From the NCBI GenBank assembly GCA_025766275.1, contig JAFKAC010000042.1, positions 124,001 to 188,000 on the forward strand: a stretch of 64,000 bases of DNA, given 5' to 3'. This document shows, piece by piece, positions 32,140 through 41,631 of the stretch. Each line of letters begins with the position of its first letter. The stretch's first letter is position 1. The translations under genes and the position numbers were made by a program. The notes below the pieces were generated by a model. That model worked only from the letters and a program-made list of their open reading frames with translations, did no database searches and was not told the DNA's origin. The stretch comes from Lactarius indigo (taxonomy: Eukaryota > Basidiomycota > Agaricomycetes > Russulales > Russulaceae).

Positions 32140-33078
32140 CTATGCAGAGCCGGAGTCGCTGCCTTCTGTACCGCTTTCAGTACTGCCGTCCGCACTATCA
32201 TTCTTCTCTTCCTCCTCCTTTTTCTTTTCGGCATTGTCTTTCTTCTTCTTGCGGCAATCACGCTGGTGATGCCCTTTTTTGTTACAATACTGGCATGTTA
32301 TTTTGTCTTTGTTTTTGCCAGTGCGCGCCGCGTTGAGAGATGCCGAGGGACCCGACTTCCTGCCTTCTTCATTGAGGATGCGAGCAGTAATCTCGCTATA
32401 TTTTAAGGAAGATGCGGATCCAGAAGCAAGGAGAGTAGACGCGACTACCTCGTAAGAATTGGGTAGCGCGTTGAGGAGAATAAGTGAGTATTGCATGTCG
32501 GAAACGCCCATACCGGCGTTGGATAGCTTGACACGAGTTTCGTTAAGTTTCGCCAATTGAGGGGCGAGTGGGGAAGTGTCATCGAGACGCGCCTGCATGA
32601 GCTCGATCCAGAGGTTGAAGAGGGCAGTGTAGCCCACACCGCCATAGGTTTCGCGAAGACGATCGAACTTCTCCTTAAAGGAGGGCAAGTCGACGTCTGA
32701 CTCCACAATTGAATAAATGTCCGGGGAACAGTACAACCGCAGAATGGCTAAGGTCTTCCTCTGAATGGAAGTCCAGTCATCTGTGTCGACTCCAGACGGA
32801 ACTGTAGTGTGAGTGAGGATATCATCTACATCATTCAACTGCAGGAGTGCAGTGAGCACGCCCGACCATGTATTCCAGTTCTGACCAGACAGAACTTTGA
32901 GATGAGTGCCCCAAGGCATGGAAAAGGTATTGGTCGCTGCGGCCTTGATGCGTGCGGCAGGTACTTTGCTTGGTTTGGACGAGCTACCTCCTCTGGGCGC
33001 ACCGGAGCCAGAGCCACCAGAGCCAGAGGCAGGAGCGGGGGGTGCAGGACGCCTCCCAGATGGTGTGCCAGAAGACAT
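32140..33078 (-). CDS. gag: Copia-type Gag with CCHC zinc knuckle
   Basis: 312 codons from ATG (33078) to TGA, uninterrupted. An N-terminal Gly/Pro/Ser-rich tail is followed by a UBN2/copia-gag type region (LKVLSGQNWNTWSGVLTALL; YTALFNLWIELMQARLDD; LNETRVKLSNAGMGVSDMQY; LLNALPNSYEVVASTLL) and a CX2CX4HX4C knuckle (CQYCNKKGHHQRDC), then a Lys/Glu-rich tail. It packages element RNA into particles. Since pol is missing, the element would depend on a related autonomous copy. Confidence 0.85.
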   Translation of the reverse strand: MSSGTPSGRRPAPPAPASGSGGSGSGAPRGGSSSKPSKVPAARIKAAATNTFSMPWGTHLKVLSGQNWNTWSGVLTALLQLNDVDDILTHTTVPSGVDTDDWTSIQRKTLAILRLYCSPDIYSIVESDVDLPSFKEKFDRLRETYGGVGYTALFNLWIELMQARLDDTSPLAPQLAKLNETRVKLSNAGMGVSDMQYSLILLNALPNSYEVVASTLLASGSASSLKYSEITARILNEEGRKSGPSASLNAARTGKNKDKITCQYCNKKGHHQRDCRKKKKDNAEKKKEEEEKNDSADGSTESGTEGSDSGSA

Positions 33079-33988
33079 AGTTTATTCAATGGATGGTTTC
33101 TGTCGCTGAGGAGCGATCAGCGACAGATCGTTGTCGAGCCAAGGTCACATGACCTCTCCAGCCCGTGTAACTGTAACGGCCAGAACGCTATCGCGTCCTG
33201 CCCCCATGTGTGCGGCTTCTACCAATACAGTAATACGACTATTACCCCCTCCGGAAGAGCTTGAGCGCGTGCCAAGCAATGCCATCATGTGACAAGACAC
33301 ACTCGGCAAGACAATGCACTCAGAGGCATCTGTCCAGGGGATCCGCGCCAGGGAGGAGCCGCCCACAGCAGATTCCACGGAGACACAGGTCTGAATACCC
33401 AGTGCCATCCGTGCTGTTTGGGGGAGTCCCTGGTTAACACATATGGTGCACGGAAAGGAACGCTATGGCTTAGCGTGCCTACAGGGAGTGACCCCGCTGG
33501 CAGAGGCCTCGCCTCCAGCTTCCTATGTAAGTACTACTAATGATATTCTAGCGCAGCGCAGTTGTAACAGAGGCAAGAGCTTCGGTGGAATGACTACCGC
33601 CTGGCCTTGACACCCCAAAACCGCTCCCAACTTAATGGGCAGCAACAGCCAACCATTCGACTGGGCCTATAGCCAGACCAGGCTCCCCCGGTCCCGCCTA
33701 AAAATCATGGCCTGTAGGGCCGCATCAGGACAAAAACCCGGAAGGATAGAAGCTTAATACTAATGCGCACAGTGATGGGAGTTTCTCCCCACGCGTCTCC
33801 CCACACCTGGGGTCCGTAACGCAGGTCGAGCAAGGCGTGTTAGGCCCCAGCACGGGCCTCGAGTGACTTGCACCCCAACACGCAGAGGTCGACCCGAGTC
33901 GGAGGCAATATAAGAGGGTAGACTCACAGTGTGAAGAACGGCGAGTTAGACTTGACTTCAGGCAACGAGGGGCTCAGGGCCCATAACC
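33079..33988 (-). other. Copia leader between 5' LTR and gag
   Basis: About 910 bp with no convincing ORF. A long leader is expected to hold packaging signals. The sequence just inside the LTR on the minus strand (GGTTATGGGCCCTGAGCC) is the primer-binding position; I did not match it to a particular tRNA. Confidence 0.45.
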
Positions 33989-34318
33989 TGATAAAATGCA
34001 GCGGGCTGGCACCATTGTCAGAAACGACTGTATTAGACAGAATAATAAAACTACTTGCCTGGCACCGTTGTCAGAAACGACTGAAGTACCAGGTGCACAT
34101 AAGGCGACTTAAGTACACCGAAAGGAGCGTAACTACACGTGAAATAAGATACACTAATGATATCTCAACTAAGTAGAGGCAAAGGATTGTCCCTGATCAT
34201 ACTCATAAAGTAAAGTCCGAATCGTATCTAAGGATCGTGATGCGAGACTACATCTCGCGTTTCACTCATGCCCGACGCCAAGGTAACTCGCGCGTGGACG
34301 CACACTCTCATTTCAACA
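33989..34318 (-). repeat. Copia 5' LTR (330 bp)
   Basis: Second copy of the copia LTR, bounded on the right by TCCTC (34319-34323), 20 bp upstream of the cyclin-like ATG. Confidence 0.9.
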
Positions 34319-34337
34319 TCCTCTACATCCCTTCACT

Positions 34338-35144
34338 ATGAACTACATCACACCCATCTACTCCCAGACCCTTACTAAGCTAGCCGATCAGAAACCCTTG
34401 CACTCAGCCATTGAGTGCCTTGCCACTACCACAATTGCCATAATCGATGTGGCAATAGACTGATCACCACCCATCCCCACCACCATCAATGTACGACGCC
34501 CGGAAACACCTGCCTTCATCAGGTGGACTACTGGAATCGTGATTAGATCCCGGATTAGGACTCCCATCCTTTTAACCACCCTCACCTACCTGAATAGGGT
34601 TAAACCCTATATCTGCACCAACACCCTTAAATGGGCTGAGATACGACTACTCCTGGGAGCCCTGGTTCTTGCTGACAAATATATGGACGACAACGCCCTC
34701 AGCAATGCACAGTGGGCTGTGGTTACTAAAAGGTTCACCAAGTGGCAGATTGAACAGATGGAACGTGAGTTCCTGAGTGTCCTCAACTGGAAACTTGGAG
34801 TATCTCAAGAAGACCTCTTGATATGGCACAATGCCACTATCCTCCCCCTTACCCCCATCCTTACTACGCAACCTCTCCCCCAGCTGGCTATTAAATCACA
34901 CCCCTTCAAAAAGAAGCTGGCAGCTCCTCCAAAACTTCTCCATCCCCCTTTTGTCATCAGAACTAACCCCATCCGACGACAGTGGAGGAAGTCCCTGAAA
35001 CTTCCTGAAAAGAAGTCTCAGATCAAGTGGCGGCGACACCAGAAGACCAGGGTTTGTAACCCTGAAGAAGACGCCACCTTTAGGGCTCTACTCCAAATCC
35101 TGGAAGAGTCCAGGTCTAGCCTCACTAACCTGGCTACCACATGA
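34338..35144 (+). pseudogene. Intronless cyclin-like gene inside LTR element X, one TGA
   Basis: ATG at 34338 opens a frame to TGA at 35142 (268 codons) with one internal TGA at 34461. The cyclin-box pattern is clear: FIRWTTGIVIRSRIRTPILL, TLTYLNRVKPY, LLLGALVLADKYMDDNA, WAVVTKRFTKWQIEQMEREF and LSVLNWKLGVSQEDL, most like PHO80/Pcl-type fungal cyclins that bind a cyclin-dependent kinase. The C-terminus is a basic tail (PIRRQWRKSLKLPEKKS). There are no introns, unusual for a mushroom gene and suggestive of capture through an RNA. It ends 25 bp before a polypurine tract and the X LTR, so it sits in the last internal position of an LTR element. The copia insertion separates it from its upstream sequence. 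Confidence 0.7.
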
Positions 35145-35169
35145 CTTGGTGACGTGGAATTCGCCCCTT

Positions 35170-35182
35170 AGAAAGGGGGTAA
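35170..35182 (+). promoter_or_regulatory. X polypurine tract
   Basis: AGAAAGGGGGTAA directly abuts the start of the X LTR at 35183, marking that copy as a 3' LTR. Confidence 0.8.
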
Positions 35183-35922
35183 TGTCATGAACTCCCTGGT
35201 CACCTATTCCTTTTGCAGTCCCTATCTGATTCATTCCCTTTATTGACAGTTACCTTCTTAGACCTCTGTTTCCCCTTATCTGATTGTTCTAGCACCTTCT
35301 GTGCTATTCTTGTCCACCCTTCTTCTGCCTCGCTGGCATAACACCATCTTGCACGATGATGATGCCATTTTGCCAGCACATCATTCTATCTATAGCAACC
35401 AGTAGCACAATGCGCTCAGGTGCAATCCTGTACTATATAAGGAACCCTGTAGTGCGCCTTAGCTCCTTAGCTTTGGCTTAATCAACTATCTGCGTTGTAT
35501 CTCCACTGTCTCCTTGAGTGCCTCAGTCCCTTCAGCACTCAAGCCCTTGACCCAGAACCTCTGACCCTTGACCCTTATCCTCTTTGGGTCATTCCCCTCT
35601 CAGCCTCTGTGCAGGCTTCCCCTTGACTTCGCTCTTACCCTCCTCCTATCTTACTGGTCAGCCCAGTGACACGTGACCTTTGGACTTAGGCCACCGAGCT
35701 CGTCCATTACTACAGACTCAGTCACCTTGGCACAAGGGACTGGTACAGAAGGACCTTCCCACCTCAGTACAGGGGGATCGCCACAGACTCAGCTACCTTA
35801 GCATAGGAGCTGTTACAGAGGACCTTAGGAGTTGTTGCACACAGTGCCGATCCGACTTGGCTGTCGACTGCCACGTGACAGGAAGCCATTACAGAAGACC
35901 GCACCCCCACAGAGGCGTGACA
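35183..35922 (+). repeat. Complete 3' LTR of element X (740 bp)
   Basis: Starts TGTCATGAAC and ends GGCGTGACA (TGTCA/TGACA inverted ends), preceded by a polypurine tract. The last part matches 1-153 plus 7949-8047 with two differences. On its right the hAT gene is cut at AGTGG (35923-35927), so X inserted into that gene. TATATAA at 35434 and the 13-nt self-primer TAGCTTTGGCTTA at 35468-35480 (34 nt apart) match the binding site at 8048-8060. Confidence 0.85.
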
Positions 35923-38900
35923 AGTGGCTTGAATGGGGAGTAAGTCCATGGCAAGCTTGAAGAGTGTTGGCCACTTTTTCTGGTGTTCCTGCCATTCCAA
36001 CTACTGTCAGTACTCCCTAACAAAATGAACCATTCTACATACCTGCCAGAACTCAAGAATATTGGCATATTTGACTGGGGCTGCTAGATAGTCATCAACT
36101 TCACCTTCTAAGGTATTTGCCTGTGGTCTGTAGACAGGCATTGGGCCAATACCAAGGTTTGCCAAAGTGGCCTGCATGCCACCAAATGGTTCAGGGGGTG
36201 GAGGGGGTACAGTTGATCTAGTAGGGGCTCTAGATGGTGTGTACAATGGTCTGAGCTACTTAGAATTTTAGTTTTAGAGTAGCATGATAAAATTAAAAGC
36301 ACTCACTGCATCAAGGAGGTGGCGCTTTACTGCTTTAGAAACATTTGATTGGTAGTGTTGCTTGAACCATTCAAGCTTTGTCAAAGGGTTAAGAACTGTT
36401 TACATGAGATGAGAAATTATGCAGAATATTAAGACAGCCACTCACCCATTGAAAGCTGATATACTGGAAGGTCAAGGGCCTGCATAGAATATGGAACTAT
36501 CTTCTCTGAAGCTTTTCCAATAATAAGACCAATGTCCTGTCTCTCAGTCTCCAAGGTATTTGCCAAGTCATTCAGGGTTTTTAAAAAGCCCTCAAATGCA
36601 GCAACTGTGCCACAAAGTGTTGGCGTCTTCTCATAAGAAAGTGATTGCTGATACCAGAAGGGGATCTAATAAATAAATTAATAGACAATCAGAGAGAGAA
36701 AATGTCTGCACACCTGAAGAATTCTCTGAAGTCCCCCAAGGACCCTCCAATCTTCCTCATTTAATGGGTCTGCCCCTCCCTCCTGAGTAAACCTATCAAT
36801 TGCCTAACTAAAAGTTAGCATTAGAATTTATTAAATGGCTTAAAAAATACCTCTCTCAAAATAAATGCCCTCTTGATCATTAAATAGGCAGAGGACCACC
36901 TGGTCTCCACATCAAGAATTAATTGCAAAGGAGGCACATTTGACTCCTTTGCAATTGTAGAAAATATATCACGCCTTCGTGATGAGTTGCGGATCTATTA
37001 TAAATAAATTAGAAAAAAAAAAGAAAAAAAGAAAAAACTCGGAAAAAGAAACAAGAAAAAGAAAAAGAAAAAGAAAAAGAAAAAGAAAAAGAAAAAGAAA
37101 AAGAAAAAGAAAAAGAAAAAGAAAAAGAAAAAGAAAAAGAAAAAGAAAAAGAAAAAGAAAAAGAAAAAGAAAAAGAAAAAGAAAAAGAAAAAGAAAAAGA
37201 AAAAGAAAAAGAAAAAGAAAAAGAAAAAAAGACAAAAAAACTCGAAAAAAAGAAGGGAAAAAGAAGAAAAAAAAGAAAAAAAAAAAGGAAAGGCTCACAT
37301 AAACAATAATTTGCTGAAGCCTTTTAACTTGGTCAAAACCAAGTTCAACTGCTTCCTCAAGCATTGCCTTGCATGCAAGATTTACAATATGGGCAAAGCA
37401 TCTAAAAAGTGTTAGCAAAAAAATATTAAATAGTTTGACACTTACCTGATGTGGCGCTGCTCTGCAGAAAACCCAGTATTAGGATATTGCTTCTTTAACT
37501 GAGTTTCTAGTGCCTCCATCATAGAGCTGTTGTTGGATGCATTATCTGTTGTTATCCAACCAATCTTTATTTAAAAAAAAATTAATTAGTCGAAATTTAT
37601 ATATAAAATGAAGTAGACATTACCTTTCTTTCAAGCCCCATCCTAGTAATGATAAAATGAAAGACCTCAGCTAACCTCTCTCCAGTGTGGGACCCAGGAA
37701 AATAGACAAATCCAATAAGGTCAGCTCTAAGGGTTAGCTTTTGCTGGCCATCTTGAGTCTGGATCTGCTCCAGCCAGTGAGCAGTAACAGCCATGTATGG
37801 CTTGAGGTCAGGGTCTGTCCACATGTCTGTGGTAAAAGAGACCCTCCCAAGGCAGCTTGTCTAAATAGAAGTTAGCCCTCAAGCACTAAGATATAATAAT
37901 AAAATATTACCTGAATATGCTGAGACAAATTGTGGAGTGCCTCTGTACAGTTCTCCACAATGTGCTTCTGCATAGTGGTCCTGTGAGGGATGTCTGCATC
38001 ACTCAGCTCAGGGCAGAGTAGGAGACACAGGTGGCAGAACTCTGGTCTCTCCACAATCATCATAGGCTAAAAAAAAAAAAAAAAAACATTAAATAGGGAA
38101 AAAAAATTAAAATTAAATAAAAAACCTGATCTGTGGCAACAATAAATTGCACAAGGCCATCTAAAAAGTTGTCTTGAGTGAAGGGAGTGCGGCGCCTAGC
38201 TTGATGCTCTACAGGAACTCCAGTAACTCTTGCAACAGCTTCTTCTCCCTCTTTACCTCTCAGCTCAATTTTGAGTCTTTGGCACTCTGTAACCCACTCA
38301 TCTGCATGGTGATTGAGCAGATGGGACTGCAGAGGACCTGTTGCAGTAGTGGAGCGATATGAGTGTACTTTGATGGACGCATCCTCTTGATGAAGTATCC
38401 TATAAAAATAATTTTTAGAAATAAAAATAAAAATAAGAATAAAAAACTCACAAGCAAAACTTGCACTGTTTCTTCCCATCAAGAGCCTGAAAAAACCTCA
38501 AGGTGTCATCACCTGAGCCCAGCCTTGAACCAGCTTTTTGAGCCCTCCTTGGGCGGCGAGTTGGAGTTGGAGGGTCAGAGTTGCCTTCCTGAGGGCTATT
38601 GAAATTAGCACCACCCTCCTGAGAGCCATCTGACCCATTTCCAAGGTCAAAGTTCTCAGGTTGGGGTGAGCTAAGGCCTCCCTGTATTAAATTTGTTAAA
38701 AAATGATTATAAAATTAATAAAATAGATACTCACTTGATTGGCAGCCTGAGCAGGTGAAGAACCTGCAAAGGGGTCCTCTCCCTGCTGTGAGGGTCCAGG
38801 AGGGCCACCTGAAGCTGCAGAAGAGCCTAGATTAAAGTGCACATGTCTGGCACTGGCAACTGATGTCTGAGCAGCTGTGGATGAGACTAACACAATATGA

Positions 38901-39064
38901 GTGTATGGATACCATCAAAACAATGAGCACATACCATCAAGCTGAAAAGACATCTCCAAAGCACCACCAGGAAGCTCCCGCTGTTTGACCTGGCTCTTCT
39001 TGGTCTTTGGCCTTTTTGGAGTCCTCTTGGGTGTTGAAGGGGCCCTCTTCCTAGATCCAGCCAT
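35923..39064 (-). pseudogene. hAT transposase gene, 14 exons, 3' end cut off by X
   Basis: ATG at 39064. Proposed exons (minus): 38935-39064, 38735-38886, 38452-38681, 38126-38399, 37911-38066, 37624-37860, 37446-37564, 37299-37401, 36851-36994, 36714-36803, 36446-36665, 36307-36395, 36043-36255, 35923-36000. Phases agree at every junction and the frame is open for 745 codons. It has a basic N-terminus (KRAPSTPKRTPKRPKTKK), a BED-type finger (CKFC...HLLNHH), SFTTDMWTDPDLKPYMAVTAHW with the first catalytic Asp, GWITTDNASNN, RCFAHIVNLACKAMLEEAV and ETRWSSAYLMIKRA. The frame ends at PTLFKLAMDLLPIQAT, just before the usual C-terminal catalytic/dimerisation block, where the X LTR begins. It was probably intact until X inserted. 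Confidence 0.85.
36996..37298 (-). repeat. Hexanucleotide microsatellite expansion in a hAT intron
   Basis: This intron is 303 bp while the other 12 are about 40-60 bp. Most of it is (AAAAAG)n on the plus strand (37054-37225, nearly 29 perfect units), read as a CTTTTT tract in the gene. It generates Lys/Arg and Phe/Leu repeat frames on both strands that are not genes. Confidence 0.85.
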
Positions 39065-39460
39065 AGTAGACGTAGCCAAGAGTAGTACAAAAAAAAATAA
39101 AAGAAGTAAGCTGAAGTAGATCAGCTGAGATCAGGCAGAGATGAGGAGAGATGAGACTGTAGCAGACAGCAGGAGCCGAGACGAGAGCGTGGGAATGTGT
39201 GTTGTACATGCGGTGGCTGCGAAAATTCCTTGCCCTTGCATTGCGCAACTCGTGTTCGTGCTTGCGAGCACCACTGGCACGGGTTTACGACCCACCCTCT
39301 CTCTTGGCCACAAAGTAAGTACTTCTTTTTTTTTTGCCTGGCTCACTGACTCGCCCACACGCGCCCTCGCAGGTAACAAGGCAGCGGCAGGACCTGCCCT
39401 GCGATAGCCACGCCCTGAACCCCCAAGCCCCCAAGGCAGCCACGGTGATGGCACCAGCCC
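39065..39460. other. Upstream region of the hAT gene
   Basis: About 400 bp upstream of the transposase ATG. It should contain the promoter and, if preserved, the terminal inverted repeat of the hAT element; I could not identify either. No gene. Confidence 0.35.
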
Positions 39461-39464
39461 TGGG

Positions 39465-40085
39465 GTGCAATGACCGCAACCGCAACCACGACCACGACCA
39501 CAACCATGACCACGACTACGACCACGACCACGACTGCAACCGCAACCGCAACCACCACAACCACCACAACCACCACAACCACCACCGCAGCAACCGCGAC
39601 CACCACGGCGACCACCACGGCGACGGCGACCACGACCATGACCACGACTACGACCATGACCGCAACCACAACCGCAACCACGACCACGACCACCACGACC
39701 ACCACCGTGGCAACTGCGACCACCACAGCGACCACCACGGCAACCACGACCATGACCGCGGCGACCACAACCACAACCACAACCACCACCGCAGTGACCG
39801 CGACTGCAACTGCGACCACAACCACCACCGCGACCACCACCACCACCGCGGCAACCGCGATGACCATCACGACAACGGCGACCACCACCACGACCGCGGC
39901 AACCGCAACCACGACCGCGACGACAACCACGACCACGGCAACCGCGATTACCACCACAGCGACCACGACGACCATCGCGATGACCGCAACGATGACCGCA
40001 ACCACCACTACCACCGCGGCAACCACTACGACCACCACCGCGGCGACGATGGCGATGCCTTCGACTCAGCCACACCCAGGCAGTA
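39465..40085. repeat. GACCAC-type low-complexity block, about 620 bp
   Basis: An irregular array of CGACCAC, CAACCAC and ACCGCG triplet-like motifs. All six frames are nearly stop-free, giving His/Asp, Thr/Ala and Val frames; I regard none of them as genes. Confidence 0.85.
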
Positions 40086-40309
40086 GATAGAAAAAAAAAA
40101 AGTATTCTCTATACTATGTAGTCTACAGCAATACACATGTTTTATTTTATTTTGTCAGAGTTTGTGCAAGGTCGTCTGAGGAGACGCCAAAAAAGAGGAC
40201 TTACCCACTTTTCTTCTGAGAGCCCCAGCAGACACTGGACACGCACATTGAGCAAATATATTCCGTTTTTGGCCAGCTCGTTCCTGGCTCAGCCAGGCAG
40301 AATCCATTC

Positions 40310-40515
40310 TCGCCTGCTCACGCGTACTCACAAGCCGGGCGAGCCCTGCCTAATCTGGTCATTCCTAATCGAGCCTGGCTCAGCCCAGCTCAGCCAGCTC
40401 GCGAGCCGAGCTGAGCCAATTTTGGTCCTGAGCCGATGTGTCAGCTTGGCTTGGCTCAAAACAGCTCAGCTTGGCTGGCTCAGCCGATTTGAGCCGAGCC
40501 ACGGCAACACTATCA
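40310..40515. repeat. GAGCC/AGCTCAGC-rich degenerate repeat
   Basis: Dense in CTCAGCC, AGCTCAGC and GAGCCGAGC. A related GAGCC-rich stretch lies at 48944-49045, just beyond the Gy2a insertion. These may be parts of one small repeat family; no clear ends. Confidence 0.4.
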
Positions 40516-40589
40516 GCTACCCTGATACTGCTGGCCAACCTGTGTGCCCCGTCTCAGAAAAGGCAGCACTCACAGACTAGGAACATTAT

Positions 40590-41075
40590 CTTGACTCCTT
40601 GGGGGATCAAACGAATCCCTACGCGCCATTCAAGTCCCGTACAGATTGGGAGATTGCTCAGTGGGTGAAGATGCGAGGACCAAGTTCATTGGTGTTCACA
40701 GACTTGGTGGGCATCAATAGGGTATGATTCTTTTCTGGGTTGCATGTTCTCAATTTGACTGTCATGCTATAGGTGGTCGATAAACTCAGCTTGTTGTTTA
40801 AAAATAGCATGGAACTTAACAAGATCATTGACACACAACTTCCTGGGCGGCCTAGTTTCAAACGAATGAGAGTAGAGTTGGGAGGTGAGGTTTTTGATGT
40901 CTACTTCTGAGACATCATGGAATGCGTGCGGGCATTGTACAGCGATCCAGAGTTTTCCCCCTACCTTGTCTATGCCCCCGAACACCACTATGCCAACAAG
41001 AAGTGTGACCTGAGGATGTACCACAACATGCACACCGGAGAATGGTGGTGGTTAGTGTTGCGGGGCTTGAAGAGC
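40590..41075 (+). pseudogene. Second Plavaka transposase, N-terminal fragment, one TGA
   Basis: Exon-like block ending at 40721 (YAPFKSRTDWEIAQWVKMRG, SSLVFTDLVGINR), an intron 40722-40772 (GT...AG), then 40773 onwards (FKNSMELNKIIDTQLPGRP, VELGGEVFDVYF, TGA at 40908, DIMECVRALYSDPEFSPYLV, MHTGEWWW). This is a region expected in Plavaka-type transposases upstream of the part best matched in the 16.8-kb copy. The TGA is at a position where Arg is plausible. The frame ends where Gy2a inserted; no continuation is seen on the other side. Confidence 0.65.
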
Positions 41076-41090
41076 CCGAGCCAGTCCGAG

Positions 41091-41602
41091 TGTAACGCCG
41101 TCACGACGTTAGCCCGACTTGAGCTCGATATAGGCGGTAACAACTTAGCCGTGATTTCTCTCTGTTCTTGAAGACACGAAGGTCCAAGTCGTATGCACGG
41201 GTGAATGCTCGGAGGCACACCTAAGACTTATAGTTACAGGCGACGAAGTCGAAATGGGTTTAGGTAGGGAGACAGAGAGGCAAAGAGATAGAAAGCAAGT
41301 GACGATTCAAGAAGACCAAGATGGCGTATCTTGGTCTTCGCAAGCCAGATTAAATACAAGTCGAGCAGGCTTTCAAGCGCTGCTATGAGTCACAGTAATG
41401 TAGCGTCCAACGTGTCGCGTAAGTAGCTCGAACCCTAATACTACTACTACTAGTATTAGTGGCATAGTCCTCAGTCAGCAATCAGCGCGCAATCTCCTAT
41501 CGTACTCGTAATCGCCTATCGTAAGTCCGCAACTAATCTACCTTACCGCCGTAGCTGCAACCAGTACAGTAAGGGTATCCACACACGAGTCAAAACGTAA
41601 CA
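41091..41602 (-). repeat. Gy2a 3' LTR (512 bp)
   Basis: On the minus strand it follows the polypurine tract AAAAGGGGGTGA (41603-41614). Near-identical to 48427-48938. Confidence 0.95.
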
Positions 41603-41631
41603 TCACCCCCTTTTCAGCGTGAGACCCCGAC

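Larger units (their letters stand above)
30410..34318 (-). mobile_element. Non-autonomous Ty1/copia element with most of pol deleted
   Basis: Two 330-bp direct repeats (30410-30739 and 33989-34318) flank 3.25 kb, with target duplication TCCTC (30405-30409, 34319-34323). In the minus orientation the LTR starts TGTTGAAATG and ends TTTATCA, a polypurine tract (GGGGGAGA, 30740-30747) precedes the 3' LTR, and gag follows a long leader. Only scraps of integrase remain downstream of gag; protease, RT and RNase H are absent. The LTRs differ at nine positions, eight of them CpG transitions. Confidence 0.9.

Noticed and set aside
36969..37418. Lys/Arg-repeat and Phe/Leu-repeat ORFs
   Set aside because: Produced by the (AAAAAG)n microsatellite inside a hAT intron.
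39131..40090. Six overlapping ORFs (His/Asp, Thr/Ala, Val, Arg/Gly-rich)
   Set aside because: All arise from one low-complexity GACCAC-type block; no frame stands out and there are no flanking gene signals.
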